Assembly (NCBI GenBank): GCA_009782175.1
Contig: WRKR01000033.1
Span: forward strand, 1-34,739
Direction: 5' to 3'
Origin: Cystobacterineae bacterium
Lineage (GTDB): Bacteria; Myxococcota; Myxococcia; Myxococcales; Myxococcaceae
Length of the DNA: 34,739 nt
Shown here: positions 18,584 to 24,918 of the stretch, in pieces
How positions within the stretch are numbered: position 1 is the stretch's first letter
Layout of the letters: each line of letters starts with the position of its first letter
The notes under the pieces: model-generated
Seen by the model: the letters and a program-made list of their open reading frames with translations, nothing else
Database searches by the model: none
What the model was told of the DNA's origin: nothing
Position numbers and translations under genes: made by a program

Positions 18584-18735
18584 TTTTTCCCCTCCGGGGG
18601 GGGAGTGTCGCCTTCGGCGAAAGGTTTTTTTGCCCTCCCGGGCAGAGGTTGTTTTGCAGAGGGGGCCTGCGGCCCGGCTCATTTCGCCCTGCGGGCGCAG
18701 CTTGCCTTCGGCAAGTCACTTTTTTTGTCTGGACA
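18584..18735. repeat. GC-palindrome repeat module (direct copy at 34642-34739)
   Basis: The module contains small hairpins such as TCGCCTTCGGCGA, GGGCCTGCGGCCC, CGCCCTGCGGGCG and CTTGCCTTCGGCAAG, joined by T-rich spacers. The copy at 34642-34739 has the same order but lacks the middle section. That middle section occurs separately at about 34570-34603, which shows that the modules shuffle. Confidence 0.75.
18608..18631 (+). terminator. Possible intrinsic terminator after the hydrolase gene
   Basis: The perfect hairpin TCGCC-TTC-GGCGA (18608-18620) is followed after AAGG by seven T residues. It lies 45 bases after the stop of the hydrolase gene. It is also part of a dispersed repeat, so termination may be incidental. 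Confidence 0.4.
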
Positions 18736-18746
18736 AAAAAAGTAAC
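18715..18746. repeat. 32-bp A/T-rich palindrome, copy 1
   Basis: Arms of 15 bp (GTCACTTTTTTTGTC and its near-complement) around a two-base loop, one mismatch. An inverted copy is at 19326-19357, and a partial copy runs off the window at 34720. With T-tracts on both strands it could act as a bidirectional terminator. Confidence 0.75.
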
Positions 18747-18780
18747 CAAAAAAAGCCACCCTGCCGGGGGCTCACGGATG

Positions 18781-18862
18781 GCCCCAGGAAGGTTTTAATA
18801 CGAGCAACCGTCGGCGCATTAAACTCTCTGAGCGCAACTCGGAATTAAAACCTCCCTGGGGC
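18781..18862. repeat. Inverted repeat, 19-bp arms
   Basis: The arms 18781-18799 and 18844-18862 (GCCCCAGG...TTTTAAT) are complementary at 18 of 19 positions and enclose 44 bases. Confidence 0.75.
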
Positions 18863-18926
18863 TTGCAGATTCCGCAGCTCTCTGCTTCGCAGACTGCATC
18901 ATGGGCGAATAGAATGTTGGCGCGTA

Positions 18927-19000
18927 GGTTGGTGAAAGTTTTTCGAGCCTCAACTCCCCTTCATTCCAAAACGTTGAGGCTCGAAAAACTTCCACCAACC
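18927..19000. repeat. Large hairpin with 28-bp stem
   Basis: The arms 18927-18954 and 18973-19000 are complementary at 27 of 28 positions around an 18-base loop. The motif AACGTTGAGG at the start of the right arm recurs just after it (19003-19012). This is one of the strongest simple hairpins in the window. Confidence 0.85.
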
Positions 19001-19141
19001 ATAACGTTGAGGTGTTTGGAAAATTCTGAACGCAATTTTGGGGGCTCACGGAAGGATTCCGGACGCCTCTTTTTGAGGCGGCGAATTGCAGCTTAGGGCA
19101 ATGTAATGGGTGTTTGCGGAGGTGTTTCTAGACACTAATAT

Positions 19142-19228
19142 GAGGTTCGCTTCGCTCACCTGACTCCACTCCGCACAACATGCGAGAGAGCAAGCTCTCT
19201 CGCATGCTGTGCTCCGTTCCGTCCCGCC
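19142..19228. repeat. Left arm of 87-bp inverted repeat
   Basis: Pairs with 19367-19453 with about five mismatches. Each arm contains an inner palindrome around GCGAGAGAGC-AA-GCTCTCTCGC, so either arm can also fold alone. The 138-bp spacer between the arms holds the second copy of the A/T-rich palindrome. Confidence 0.85.
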
Positions 19229-19325
19229 GCCGCCGACGTGGCAAAAGTAGTTGGTGCAGCAAGGAAGAAGCTAGGAAGCAACCGACGATGAGCCCCGCAG
19301 GGCCCTCGGAGAGTGGGTTTTTTTG

Positions 19326-19357
19326 GTTACTTTTTTTGTCCAGACAAAAAAAGTGAC
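19326..19357. repeat. 32-bp A/T-rich palindrome, copy 2
   Basis: Inverted copy of 18715-18746, with the matching flank AACCAAAAAAA on its outer side. Both copies together bracket the region 18715-19357. Confidence 0.75.
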
Positions 19358-19366
19358 TCGCCGGGA

Positions 19367-19453
19367 GGCGGGACGGAGTGGAGCACAGCATGAGAGAGAG
19401 CTTGCTCTCTCGCATGTTGTGCGGAGCGGAGTCAGGTGAGCGAAGCGAACCTC
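19367..19453. repeat. Right arm of 87-bp inverted repeat
   Basis: Near-exact reverse complement of 19142-19228. It ends just before the block that is shared with the second leader locus. Confidence 0.85.
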
Positions 19454-19479
19454 AACCTCCCCTCGCTGAAGGCGAAAAA

Positions 19480-19652
19480 AGCCGGGCCGCAGGCCCACTC
19501 TGCAAAACAACCTTGCCTGAAAGGCAGAAAAACCCTTCGCCGGAGGCGACAAAAAAAACCCTATTTAAAATGCCCGCCGCGCAGGCGAAAAAACAAAACC
19601 AACAGCGAAAAAACTCTCCTGAAATATTTTGCTTCCTCAAACAAACGGAGAA
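19480..19652 (+). repeat. Conserved block upstream of leader RNA, copy 1
   Basis: This block matches the reverse complement of 34462-34603 almost base for base, with small insertions. Shared pieces include AGCCGGGCCGCAGGCCC, TCTGCAAAACAACC, CCCTTCGCCGGAGGCGAC, CCCTATTTAAA and CTTCCTCAAACAAAC. The conserved unit at both loci therefore runs from these palindromes through the promoter and leader to the gene. Confidence 0.8.
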
Positions 19653-19661
19653 TGTTATATT
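19653..19661 (+). promoter_or_regulatory. Probable extended -10 promoter of the leader RNA, copy 1
   Basis: TGTTATATT has the extended -10 form TGnTATATT. The same element (TGCTATATT) is at the equivalent position in copy 2. No good -35 hexamer is seen at 17 bp, as is common for extended -10 promoters. Transcription would start near 19668. Confidence 0.5.
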
Positions 19662-19667
19662 GCTTTT

Positions 19668-19914
19668 GCTGCGCAAAAAACGCAGCTGGGCTTAGTAGCT
19701 CAAGTTAAGTTTAAAGGTGGCGGGAGCCACCGGGAGATGCCGAGTGGCTCGTTGCTTTTGAGCCCCCGGTTTCTCCCCGGTGGCCTGAAGGGGAGGCCGC
19801 AAGGCCTGCCGGGTTTTTCCTTTAAACTTGCCGGTCTACTAACTCGTTTGGGCCACCCTGTGGGTGGTTGCGCGAGTTGCCCAGCTTCTCCCTTGGAGAG
19901 CAGCATTGCTGTTC
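19668..19914 (+). ncRNA. Structured leader RNA, copy 1
   Basis: A leader of about 250 nt ending some 26 bases before the ATG at 19941. Stems seen: 5' hairpin GCTGCG/CGCAGC (19668-19673 with 19681-19686); closing stem GCTGGGC/GCCCAGC (19685-19691 with 19879-19885, sharing two bases with the first); TTAGTAG/CTACTAA (19692-19698 with 19836-19842); AAGTTTAAAGG/CCTTTAAACTT (19707-19717 with 19819-19829); AACTCG/CGAGTT (19841-19846 with 19873-19878) enclosing CCACCC/GGGTGG; and 3' hairpin GAGCAGC/GCTGTTC (19898-19904 with 19908-19914). Copy 2 at 34212-34446 keeps the 5' and 3' sequences but forms the middle stem from different bases. I do not recognise a known RNA class. A cis-regulatory leader is most likely; a separate functional RNA is possible. 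Confidence 0.7.
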
Positions 19915-19940
19915 TACTTTTGCAGATGGAGGAGCGGTTC

Positions 19941-20345
19941 ATGCGTGAAGGAAAATTCAACGAAGGAAACTTAAACCAAGGAAAATTTTTAAACGACGCT
20001 GAGCGCCTGTTGCTCTGCGGCATAGGCGCCATTTTGGAAGTGCTCCAGAATGAGGGTTTTGAAGAATCCGCCTTTGTGGCGCAAAAAATTTCTTCTCTGC
20101 TTAAGTGGCCAGGCGGGGGCATGCACCTCGAAGACATTTTCACCGTGCTGTGTGACGCCATAAAAAAGGAGCACGCCTGCATAACAAAATATTTGAGCTC
20201 CCTCTTGGGAATGCTGAACGAGTCCATTGCTGACGCCAAAATGCAAGCCAAAAAAATGGAAGCCAAAATGCAAGCCAAAAAGGAAGCCCTGCTGGTGTTC
20301 TTCCCTGCAGCCACGCTGAAGCGGCCCACCGGAAAGCGGAGCTGA
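19941..20345 (+). CDS. Small helical protein, family member A, behind the leader RNA
   Basis: A 134-residue, mostly helical, soluble protein with no signal peptide. The core (about 18-100) shows LEVLQNEGFEESAF, a KWPGGGMHLEDI turn and KYLSSLLGMLNE. The same spacing of L-x-x-L-x-x-x-G-[FY], then PGG-x-x-x-L-x-x-I, then KYL is seen in the protein at 33761-34183, and more weakly in 33274-33738. The tail carries a Lys/Met/Ala-rich repeat (KMQAKKMEAKMQAKKEA). The ATG at 19941 is chosen because GGAGGAG sits six bases upstream; ATG 19926 is in frame but lies at that site. The frame is open through the leader, but conservation there is in a different frame from copy 2, so it is not an N-terminal extension. 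An ArsR gene follows two bases later. Function unknown. Confidence 0.65.
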   Translation: MREGKFNEGNLNQGKFLNDAERLLLCGIGAILEVLQNEGFEESAFVAQKISSLLKWPGGGMHLEDIFTVLCDAIKKEHACITKYLSSLLGMLNESIADAKMQAKKMEAKMQAKKEALLVFFPAATLKRPTGKRS

Positions 20346-20347
20346 GC

Positions 20348-20623
20348 ATGAAAAACGATGAAGCCTTAAAAGGGTTGAAGCTGCTGAGCGGTGCGGTGCG
20401 CCTCAAAATATTGCGAGCGCTTGCCGATGGTGAAAAAAACGTAGGCGAGTTGGCGCGCATTGCGCGTGTGTCAAGCAGCACAGCCTCTCAGCAGCTGATT
20501 GTGCTGCGCAGAGGTGGCGCGGTTGCGAGCAGAAAAAGCTCGCCGATGGTTTTTTATTCCCTTGCTGACGAGAAAATTTCTGAACTCCTCAAAACCTTGG
20601 AGCGGCTATATGCACCGAAATAA
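20348..20623 (+). CDS. ArsR/SmtB-type winged-helix transcriptional regulator
   Basis: A 91-residue DNA-binding protein. LSGAVRLKILRALADGEKNVGELARIARVS is the typical first half of the winged helix; SSSTASQQLIVLRRGGAVASRK is the recognition helix and start of the wing, and FYSLADEKISELL closes the domain. The ELCVC metal motif of arsenic and zinc sensors is absent, so it probably responds to something other than thiol-bound metal, or is constitutive. It starts two bases after the small helical gene, with GCGGAG upstream, so both are one operon. It may regulate this operon or the second copy at 33274-34183; that is inference. Confidence 0.85.
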   Translation: MKNDEALKGLKLLSGAVRLKILRALADGEKNVGELARIARVSSSTASQQLIVLRRGGAVASRKSSPMVFYSLADEKISELLKTLERLYAPK

Positions 20624-20694
20624 AGAGTGGAGCGTTTGTTGGCGCACAGAGCGGGAGCACAAAGCTTCCAAAAAACAAAACCCAAAAAAAACAA

Positions 20695-20781
20695 CGGAGC
20701 AGGTAGGATTCGAACCTACGGAGGGCTTGCACCCTCTGCGGTTTTCAAGACCGCTGCCTTCAGCCGCTCGGCCACTGCTCC
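20695..20781 (-). tRNA. tRNA-Ser (anticodon TGA)
   Basis: The minus strand folds as a class II tRNA: acceptor GGAGCAG/CTGCTCC, D-arm with GAGCGGCTGAAGG, anticodon stem CGGTC/AACCG around the loop CTTGAAA (TGA), a long variable arm AGAGGGTGCAAGCCCTC, and T-arm TAGGTTCGAATCCTA. The discriminator base is G, as expected for serine. The 3' CCA is not encoded. It lies 80 bp downstream of serS on the same strand, and an eight-T run follows its 3' end. Confidence 0.97.
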
Positions 20782-20861
20782 CTCGCTGCCTCTTGGGCCT
20801 GTTGCGGATGCTTCTGCCACCCGGCCCATATGCCCCGAAGCAGCCCGGTGGCTAGCATGGC

Positions 20862-22157
20862 TTAGGGAGAATGCCAACTTGAAACTGGCAGAATTTCCGT
20901 CTGTCCGCCCATGAAGGGCAGCAAGGCCTCGGGTATTCCAATGGAGCCGTCTTCTCTCTGGAAATTTTCCATGAGGGCAACCAGGGTGCGGCCTACGGCG
21001 AGGGCGGAGCCATTGAGGGTATGCACGAGGCAAGGCTTTTCACCCTTGGCGGGGCGAAAGCGGATTTTGGCGCGGCGGGCCTGAAAGTCCGTGCAATTGG
21101 AGCAGGAGCTTATTTCACGAAAGGTGGCTTGCCCAGGCAGCCACACCTCAATGTCATAGGTTTTGGCGGAGGCAAAACCCATGTCCCCTGTGCACAACAG
21201 CACAACACGGTGGTGGAGGCCCAGTTTTTCCAGAATGAGGCAGGCTTGGCGGGTGAGCTCCTCCAGGGCATGCATGCTGGTTTCAGGCGTGGCAAACTCT
21301 ACCAGCTCCACTTTGGGGAATTGGTGCATGCGGATGAGGCCACGGGTATCCTTCCCCGCAGAGCCAGCCTCGGCGCGAAAGCAAGGGGAAAAGGCGCAAT
21401 AACGCAAAGGCAGGCTGTGGGCCTCCAAAATTTCATCCTGGTAGAAGTTAACCAAAGGCACTTCCGCCGTGGGTATTAAAAAATATTCCCCTTCCTTCCC
21501 CGCGCAAAAAGCATCCTCCTCAAACTTGGGAAACTGGCCTGAGCCCACCATGGCCTGGCGGTTTACTATATAGGGAGGGGACAACTCCTCATAGCCGGCT
21601 TTGGCATGCTCAGCCAGCATGAAGGAGGTGAGGGCCCGCTCCAGCTGAGCAAGGCTTCCACGCAAAAAAACAAAACGCGCCCCTGAAACCTTCGCCGCCC
21701 TCTCAAACTCCAACAGCCCTAAATGCTCCCCCAACTCAAAATGTGCCCTGGGTTTGAAAGAGAAAGTGGGCGCCTGCCCCCAAACCCGTACAAGCATATT
21801 CTCCTGCGCATCCTTCCCCGGTGGCACTGAAGCGTCCGGCAGGTTGGGCAAAAGCAAAAGCTCCGCCTCCAGGCTTTCTTCAACCTTCCGCAGCTCGGCC
21901 TCTTTGTTTTTAAACTCCTGCCCCAGCGCACGCAAAGCCTCACGCTTGGCCAAAAGCGCCTCAGGCTGCTTGGCCAATACCTTCATTTCCTCGTTGAAAG
22001 CATTGCGCTGGGCCGCCAGGGCGTCCGTGGCAATGTGCAGGGCTTTGCGCTCCTCCAGCAGGGCCTGCAAGGGGGCCAGGTTGAGGTTTTGGCCGCGGGC
22101 TGACAAGCGCTTGGCCATGTCCGAAAAATTCCTCTGCAACTCTCTTATGTCCAGCAC
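20862..22157 (-). CDS. serS: Seryl-tRNA synthetase
   Basis: This class II aminoacyl-tRNA synthetase charges tRNA-Ser (and tRNA-Sec where present) with serine. The 431 residues start MLDIRELQRNF, followed by the long antiparallel coiled-coil arm that grips the variable arm of tRNA-Ser (about 30-105). Then come motif 1 (GYEELSPPYIV), TAEVPLVNFY, motif 2 (FRAEAGSAGKDTRGLIRMHQF) and motif 3 (LNGSALAVGRTLVALMENFQ). The start is taken as GTG at 22157, where family homology begins. The frame is open far upstream to 22694 but overlaps the opposite-strand thioesterase and has no homology there. It sits directly upstream of its own substrate tRNA gene. Confidence 0.95.
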   Translation of the reverse strand: MLDIRELQRNFSDMAKRLSARGQNLNLAPLQALLEERKALHIATDALAAQRNAFNEEMKVLAKQPEALLAKREALRALGQEFKNKEAELRKVEESLEAELLLLPNLPDASVPPGKDAQENMLVRVWGQAPTFSFKPRAHFELGEHLGLLEFERAAKVSGARFVFLRGSLAQLERALTSFMLAEHAKAGYEELSPPYIVNRQAMVGSGQFPKFEEDAFCAGKEGEYFLIPTAEVPLVNFYQDEILEAHSLPLRYCAFSPCFRAEAGSAGKDTRGLIRMHQFPKVELVEFATPETSMHALEELTRQACLILEKLGLHHRVVLLCTGDMGFASAKTYDIEVWLPGQATFREISSCSNCTDFQARRAKIRFRPAKGEKPCLVHTLNGSALAVGRTLVALMENFQREDGSIGIPEALLPFMGGQTEILPVSSWHSP

Positions 22158-22217
22158 ACTTGGGTAATTCTCAGAATACGCTAAGAGGTGCAAGCACCTT
22201 TGTCCGGAGGAAGCACC

Positions 22218-22703
22218 ATGGCATTTGAGACGAAGCTTTATATCCGTTTCCACCACGTGGATTTTGCGCGCGTCGTCTATTTTCCGCGTTTTTTTGATTA
22301 TTGCCACCAAGTGTTTGAGGATTTTGTGCAGGCGGAGTTTGGCCGAAGCTACCACAGCCTCATGGAGAAGGAGGGCTTGGGCTTTCCCCTGGTACACGCG
22401 GAGGCCGACTTTAAAACCCCCTTCCGCTTTGGGGAAATAGCGCGCGTGGTTTTGGAAATAAAGCACATGGGGGAAACTTCCCTCAGCTGCCTTTATACTT
22501 TTTTCCACGAGGGGACACCTCCTCAGGAGGAGACATTGTCTCAGGAGGGGACACCTCCTCACGAGGGGGAAAATGTCCTCAAGGAGGCAAAAGAGGCGGC
22601 AGCCCGCATTACCCTGGTCGGCTCCTGCATTCACCTCAAACAGTTTAAACCCACGCCTATACCCGAGGGGTGGAGAAGCATATTTGCCAAACATTGCTTA
22701 TAA
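22218..22703 (+). CDS. YbgC/4HBT-type hot-dog acyl-CoA thioesterase
   Basis: A 161-residue cytoplasmic thioesterase. The N-terminal motif FHHVDFARVVYFPRFFDYCHQVFEDF corresponds in outline to the 4-hydroxybenzoyl-CoA thioesterase signature with its catalytic aspartate (HVDFARVVYFPRFF). FGEIARVVLEIKHMGETSLS is the following sheet. The start ATG 22218 has GGAGG at seven bases. Oddly, between the third and fourth strands there is an insert of about 25 residues (EGTPPQEETLSQEGTPPHEG) encoded by a near-exact DNA duplication. Such a loop is not usual in the family. It is divergent from serS, with a 60-bp gap. Confidence 0.85.
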   Translation: MAFETKLYIRFHHVDFARVVYFPRFFDYCHQVFEDFVQAEFGRSYHSLMEKEGLGFPLVHAEADFKTPFRFGEIARVVLEIKHMGETSLSCLYTFFHEGTPPQEETLSQEGTPPHEGENVLKEAKEAAARITLVGSCIHLKQFKPTPIPEGWRSIFAKHCL

Positions 22704-22796
22704 AAGCTAAAGCTGTTTTAACCCACCTCTACTCCAGGCTTTGCATGAGCGTGTTTCCAAAATGAAAAAAGCTTCCCCCCTACAAAAGAGTCCATT

Positions 22797-23858
22797 GTGA
22801 GTCGAATTCCACCTGCCTTCTCTTGTGGCCCCTTCTCCTTCGGCCCCGCTGGAGGCCTTTGTATATGCCTGTGTACAGGCCTTTGTTTTATGCTTTTGGC
22901 TTGTGGCAATGAGGCAGACAGGCTGGCCAAAAAACGTATTTTTTCACCGGAAGATCCACCCTTGGCCGTAGCCGCAGCCCAAGAGGTTTTGCCCGCAGGA
23001 GCCTTATATAACTCAACGGAGCTGGTGCAGCGCATTGTGGACATGGGCGTGGCAGAGACCACAGAGCGCCTGGGCGCACACCGCTTTTCAGCAGAGCTCC
23101 GCATGGCCTGGCGTGGCAATGGCCGCCAGCAAGAGTTGACAGAGCAGCGTTTGTTGCTCTCAGCCGCAGGCGGGGTGCACGGCAATTTTTCTGCTTCCAG
23201 CCGCAACGGCAGAGGGCAAGGGTATGACATTTTGCGGGTGGACCACCAAGTGTTTGCCAAAAGCCTCCATGGCAACTACCGCCAACGTTTGAGAGACCGC
23301 GGCATGGCTGAGCGCATGAGACAAGAGGCCTTCGGTGTGCTCAGTGAAATGGATAAACTTTTTTTGCAACGCATGAGGCTAAAACTCGAAGGCAAAGAGT
23401 TGATGGAGGGCAAAGAGGGCAGAGAGGCCTATAAATACCTTGTGGTGCTGGGAGAAAAACCACGCGCAGAAGCAGAAGCCGTTTTGCCTTTAAAGCTTCA
23501 GCCCAAAAAAGAGTTGGACCAAAGCAGCCGCCTGCGCTTGGCTTTTTTTGAGCACCGCATGCCCGAGGCCTTGGAAGGAAAACTGTGGGTGGATGCCCAA
23601 ACAGCCGTGGTGTTGAAAGCAGAGTTGCAAGGTACTTTGAAAGTTGTAGAAGGAGAAACCAGCAGCACGGTGAGCATTCGCGTGTCCACACACATTGACA
23701 ACATCGGCCAAAACCCTCTGCTGAGCATTCCAGAAACTTTCATCCCGGATGAGGACAAACCCCAAGGCATTGCCGCCGCCCTGGAGCGTTTTGGCTTGGG
23801 ACGCAAAACACGCACAGAAGCCGACAACACCGCAAACGTGCCTCCGGATGAGGAATAA
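22797..23858 (+). CDS. Putative lipoprotein of unknown function
   Basis: A 353-residue protein beginning at GTG. The signal sequence is unusually rich in Cys and Gly and ends with lipobox MLLAC (lipidated Cys36). The mature part contains LVQRIVDMGVAETTERLGAHRFSAELRMAWRG, a helical middle with many Met and Arg, then a beta-rich end with EGKLWVDAQTAVVLKAELQGTLKV. That last part resembles the outer-membrane lipid-binding (LolA/LolB-like) type of sheet in periplasmic carriers, but this is only a resemblance. An AAGAG weak Shine-Dalgarno precedes the start. It is followed by a small gene 113 bases on. Confidence 0.65.
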   Translation: MSRIPPAFSCGPFSFGPAGGLCICLCTGLCFMLLACGNEADRLAKKRIFSPEDPPLAVAAAQEVLPAGALYNSTELVQRIVDMGVAETTERLGAHRFSAELRMAWRGNGRQQELTEQRLLLSAAGGVHGNFSASSRNGRGQGYDILRVDHQVFAKSLHGNYRQRLRDRGMAERMRQEAFGVLSEMDKLFLQRMRLKLEGKELMEGKEGREAYKYLVVLGEKPRAEAEAVLPLKLQPKKELDQSSRLRLAFFEHRMPEALEGKLWVDAQTAVVLKAELQGTLKVVEGETSSTVSIRVSTHIDNIGQNPLLSIPETFIPDEDKPQGIAAALERFGLGRKTRTEADNTANVPPDEE

Positions 23859-23971
23859 CTGGGCTTCCCCTGGTGAAGACAAGGGAATTCACTCCTCCGG
23901 CAAAAAATTTGCGCCGAGGGAAGACTGCTCTACAATGGAGCTTGTGAAGGCCATTGAAAAAGGAAAATGAT

Positions 23972-24313
23972 ATGGAGCCCAAGGGGTTTTCAAAACGCAA
24001 AGGGTCATCGCTCGCTACCCTGGCGACGACAGAAATAAAGACGAATATAAACACACAGCGCTCCCTTGAGCCCGTGGAAGAGAATGCCTTGCGCATGCGC
24101 CACGGCATTGGCGCCCCGTTGCAGGCCTTGTTGCCCAAAGCCTGTGGCGACAATGAGGAGGTGGCCGATGAGTTGCTCCTCATAGAAATGCAGTTGTTTC
24201 GCGCCGCTCGCCTGCAACTCAGCCCAAAGCTTGCGCAGCCCCCTCAGCCAAGCTTTGCGCAACGCAGCCCTCAAAAGAGCAAAATTATTTCTGCGCTTCG
24301 CGCCAAAAAATAG
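23972..24313 (+). CDS. Small hypothetical protein
   Basis: A 113-residue soluble protein with a basic N-terminal part (SKRKGSS), a helical middle (GIGAPLQALLPKACGDNEEVADELLLIEMQLFRAARLQL) and a Pro/Gln/Lys-rich tail. The ATG has AAGGA seven bases upstream, which supports it as a real gene; an in-frame TTG lies 18 bases earlier. I recognise no family. It converges on dtd with 80 bp between. Confidence 0.5.
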   Translation: MEPKGFSKRKGSSLATLATTEIKTNINTQRSLEPVEENALRMRHGIGAPLQALLPKACGDNEEVADELLLIEMQLFRAARLQLSPKLAQPPQPSFAQRSPQKSKIISALRAKK

Positions 24314-24393
24314 CCCTTGCACGGGGCCACAACACCCGTGGAAGCCATACAAGCGGCCACAACAAGGGGCCACAACATAAAGCCTGCTGAGCC
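24314..24393. other. Convergent intergenic stretch with three GGCCACAACA repeats
   Basis: The 10-mer GGCCACAACA occurs three times (about 24325, 24355 and 24369) in 56 bases between the convergent small gene and dtd. No hairpin with a T-run is evident. The meaning is unknown. Confidence 0.5.
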
Positions 24394-24852
24394 TTAGGGG
24401 GGGGGTTGCCAGAGGGCACTGTCCAAGCAGAAGGTGACGGGGCCCTCGTTGACAAGCTGTACTTGCATGTTGGCCTGAAAAACGCCTTCAGCAACCACAA
24501 GTCCGTGTTGGCGCAGTTGCGTGCAAAAATGGGCATAGAGTGGCTTGGCCAAGGCGGGGGGGCAGGCCTGCGCAAAGCTGGGGCGCCGTCCTTTTTGCAA
24601 GTTTGCGCACAGCGTAAACTGGCTGATGACGAGCAAGGCTTTATTCGCCTCCAAAGCGGAAAAATTCATTTTGCCCTCCCCATCCTCAAAGAGGCGCAGG
24701 TGCGCTACTTTGTGGGCCAGCAACGCAGCCGTTGCTTGCGTGTCCCTCTGGTCTATGCCCAGCAACACCAGAAGGCCTGAAGCAATATGTGCGGTGGTTT
24801 GCCCTTCAATGGTGACGGAGGCCTGGCTGACGCGCTGCAATACGGCTTTCAT
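24394..24852 (-). CDS. dtd: D-aminoacyl-tRNA deacylase
   Basis: This enzyme hydrolyses D-aminoacyl-tRNAs and mischarged glycyl-tRNA(Ala), freeing tRNA. The 152 residues begin MKAVLQRVSQASVTI. They contain LLVLLGI, the conserved catalytic motif SQFTL and the C-terminal cross-subunit motif NEGPVTF (Gly-cisPro in the family). Length is normal. The ATG at 24850-24852 fits the family start and has GGAAAG seven bases upstream; a TTG five codons earlier is possible. It lies 66 bp downstream of the WecG-type gene on the same strand, and may share its transcript. Confidence 0.93.
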   Translation of the reverse strand: MKAVLQRVSQASVTIEGQTTAHIASGLLVLLGIDQRDTQATAALLAHKVAHLRLFEDGEGKMNFSALEANKALLVISQFTLCANLQKGRRPSFAQACPPALAKPLYAHFCTQLRQHGLVVAEGVFQANMQVQLVNEGPVTFCLDSALWQPPP

Positions 24853-24918
24853 AGGGGGGCTTTCCAAAAAACAGCTTCCAAAAAAACAGCACCATATAAA
24901 ACCCTAAAACACAAAACC

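Larger units (their letters stand above)
18563..19667. other. Non-coding repeat island between the hydrolase gene and the leader RNA
   Basis: About 1.1 kb without a credible gene. It is composed of short GC-rich palindromes with TTC or TTCG-type loops, A/T-rich palindromes, and three large inverted repeats (listed separately). Short frames here are only translations of the repeats and have no ribosome-binding sites. Parts recur at 34462-34739. The region looks like accreted modules of a repeat family and not a decayed gene. Confidence 0.75.

Noticed and set aside
18563-19667. CRISPR array
   Set aside because: The repeats are nested inverted units of different lengths without regular spacers, and no cas gene is present.
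18516-19695. Short open frames across the repeat island
   Set aside because: They are translations of the palindromic modules (the same peptide FFCLDKKS recurs on both strands), with no ribosome-binding sites or family motifs.
19668-19914. Retron, group II intron or diversity-generating element as identity of the leader
   Set aside because: The closing inverted repeat is reminiscent of a retron, but no reverse transcriptase, endonuclease or intron domain 5-like hairpin was found nearby.
19629-19940. Coding extension of protein A through the leader (and likewise B to 34330)
   Set aside because: The segment conserved between the copies is read in different frames, so conservation is at the nucleic-acid level.
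22158-22694. N-terminal extension of the seryl-tRNA synthetase frame
   Set aside because: Known synthetases start at about the GTG at 22157. The extension overlaps the thioesterase gene on the other strand, which has a good start and motif.
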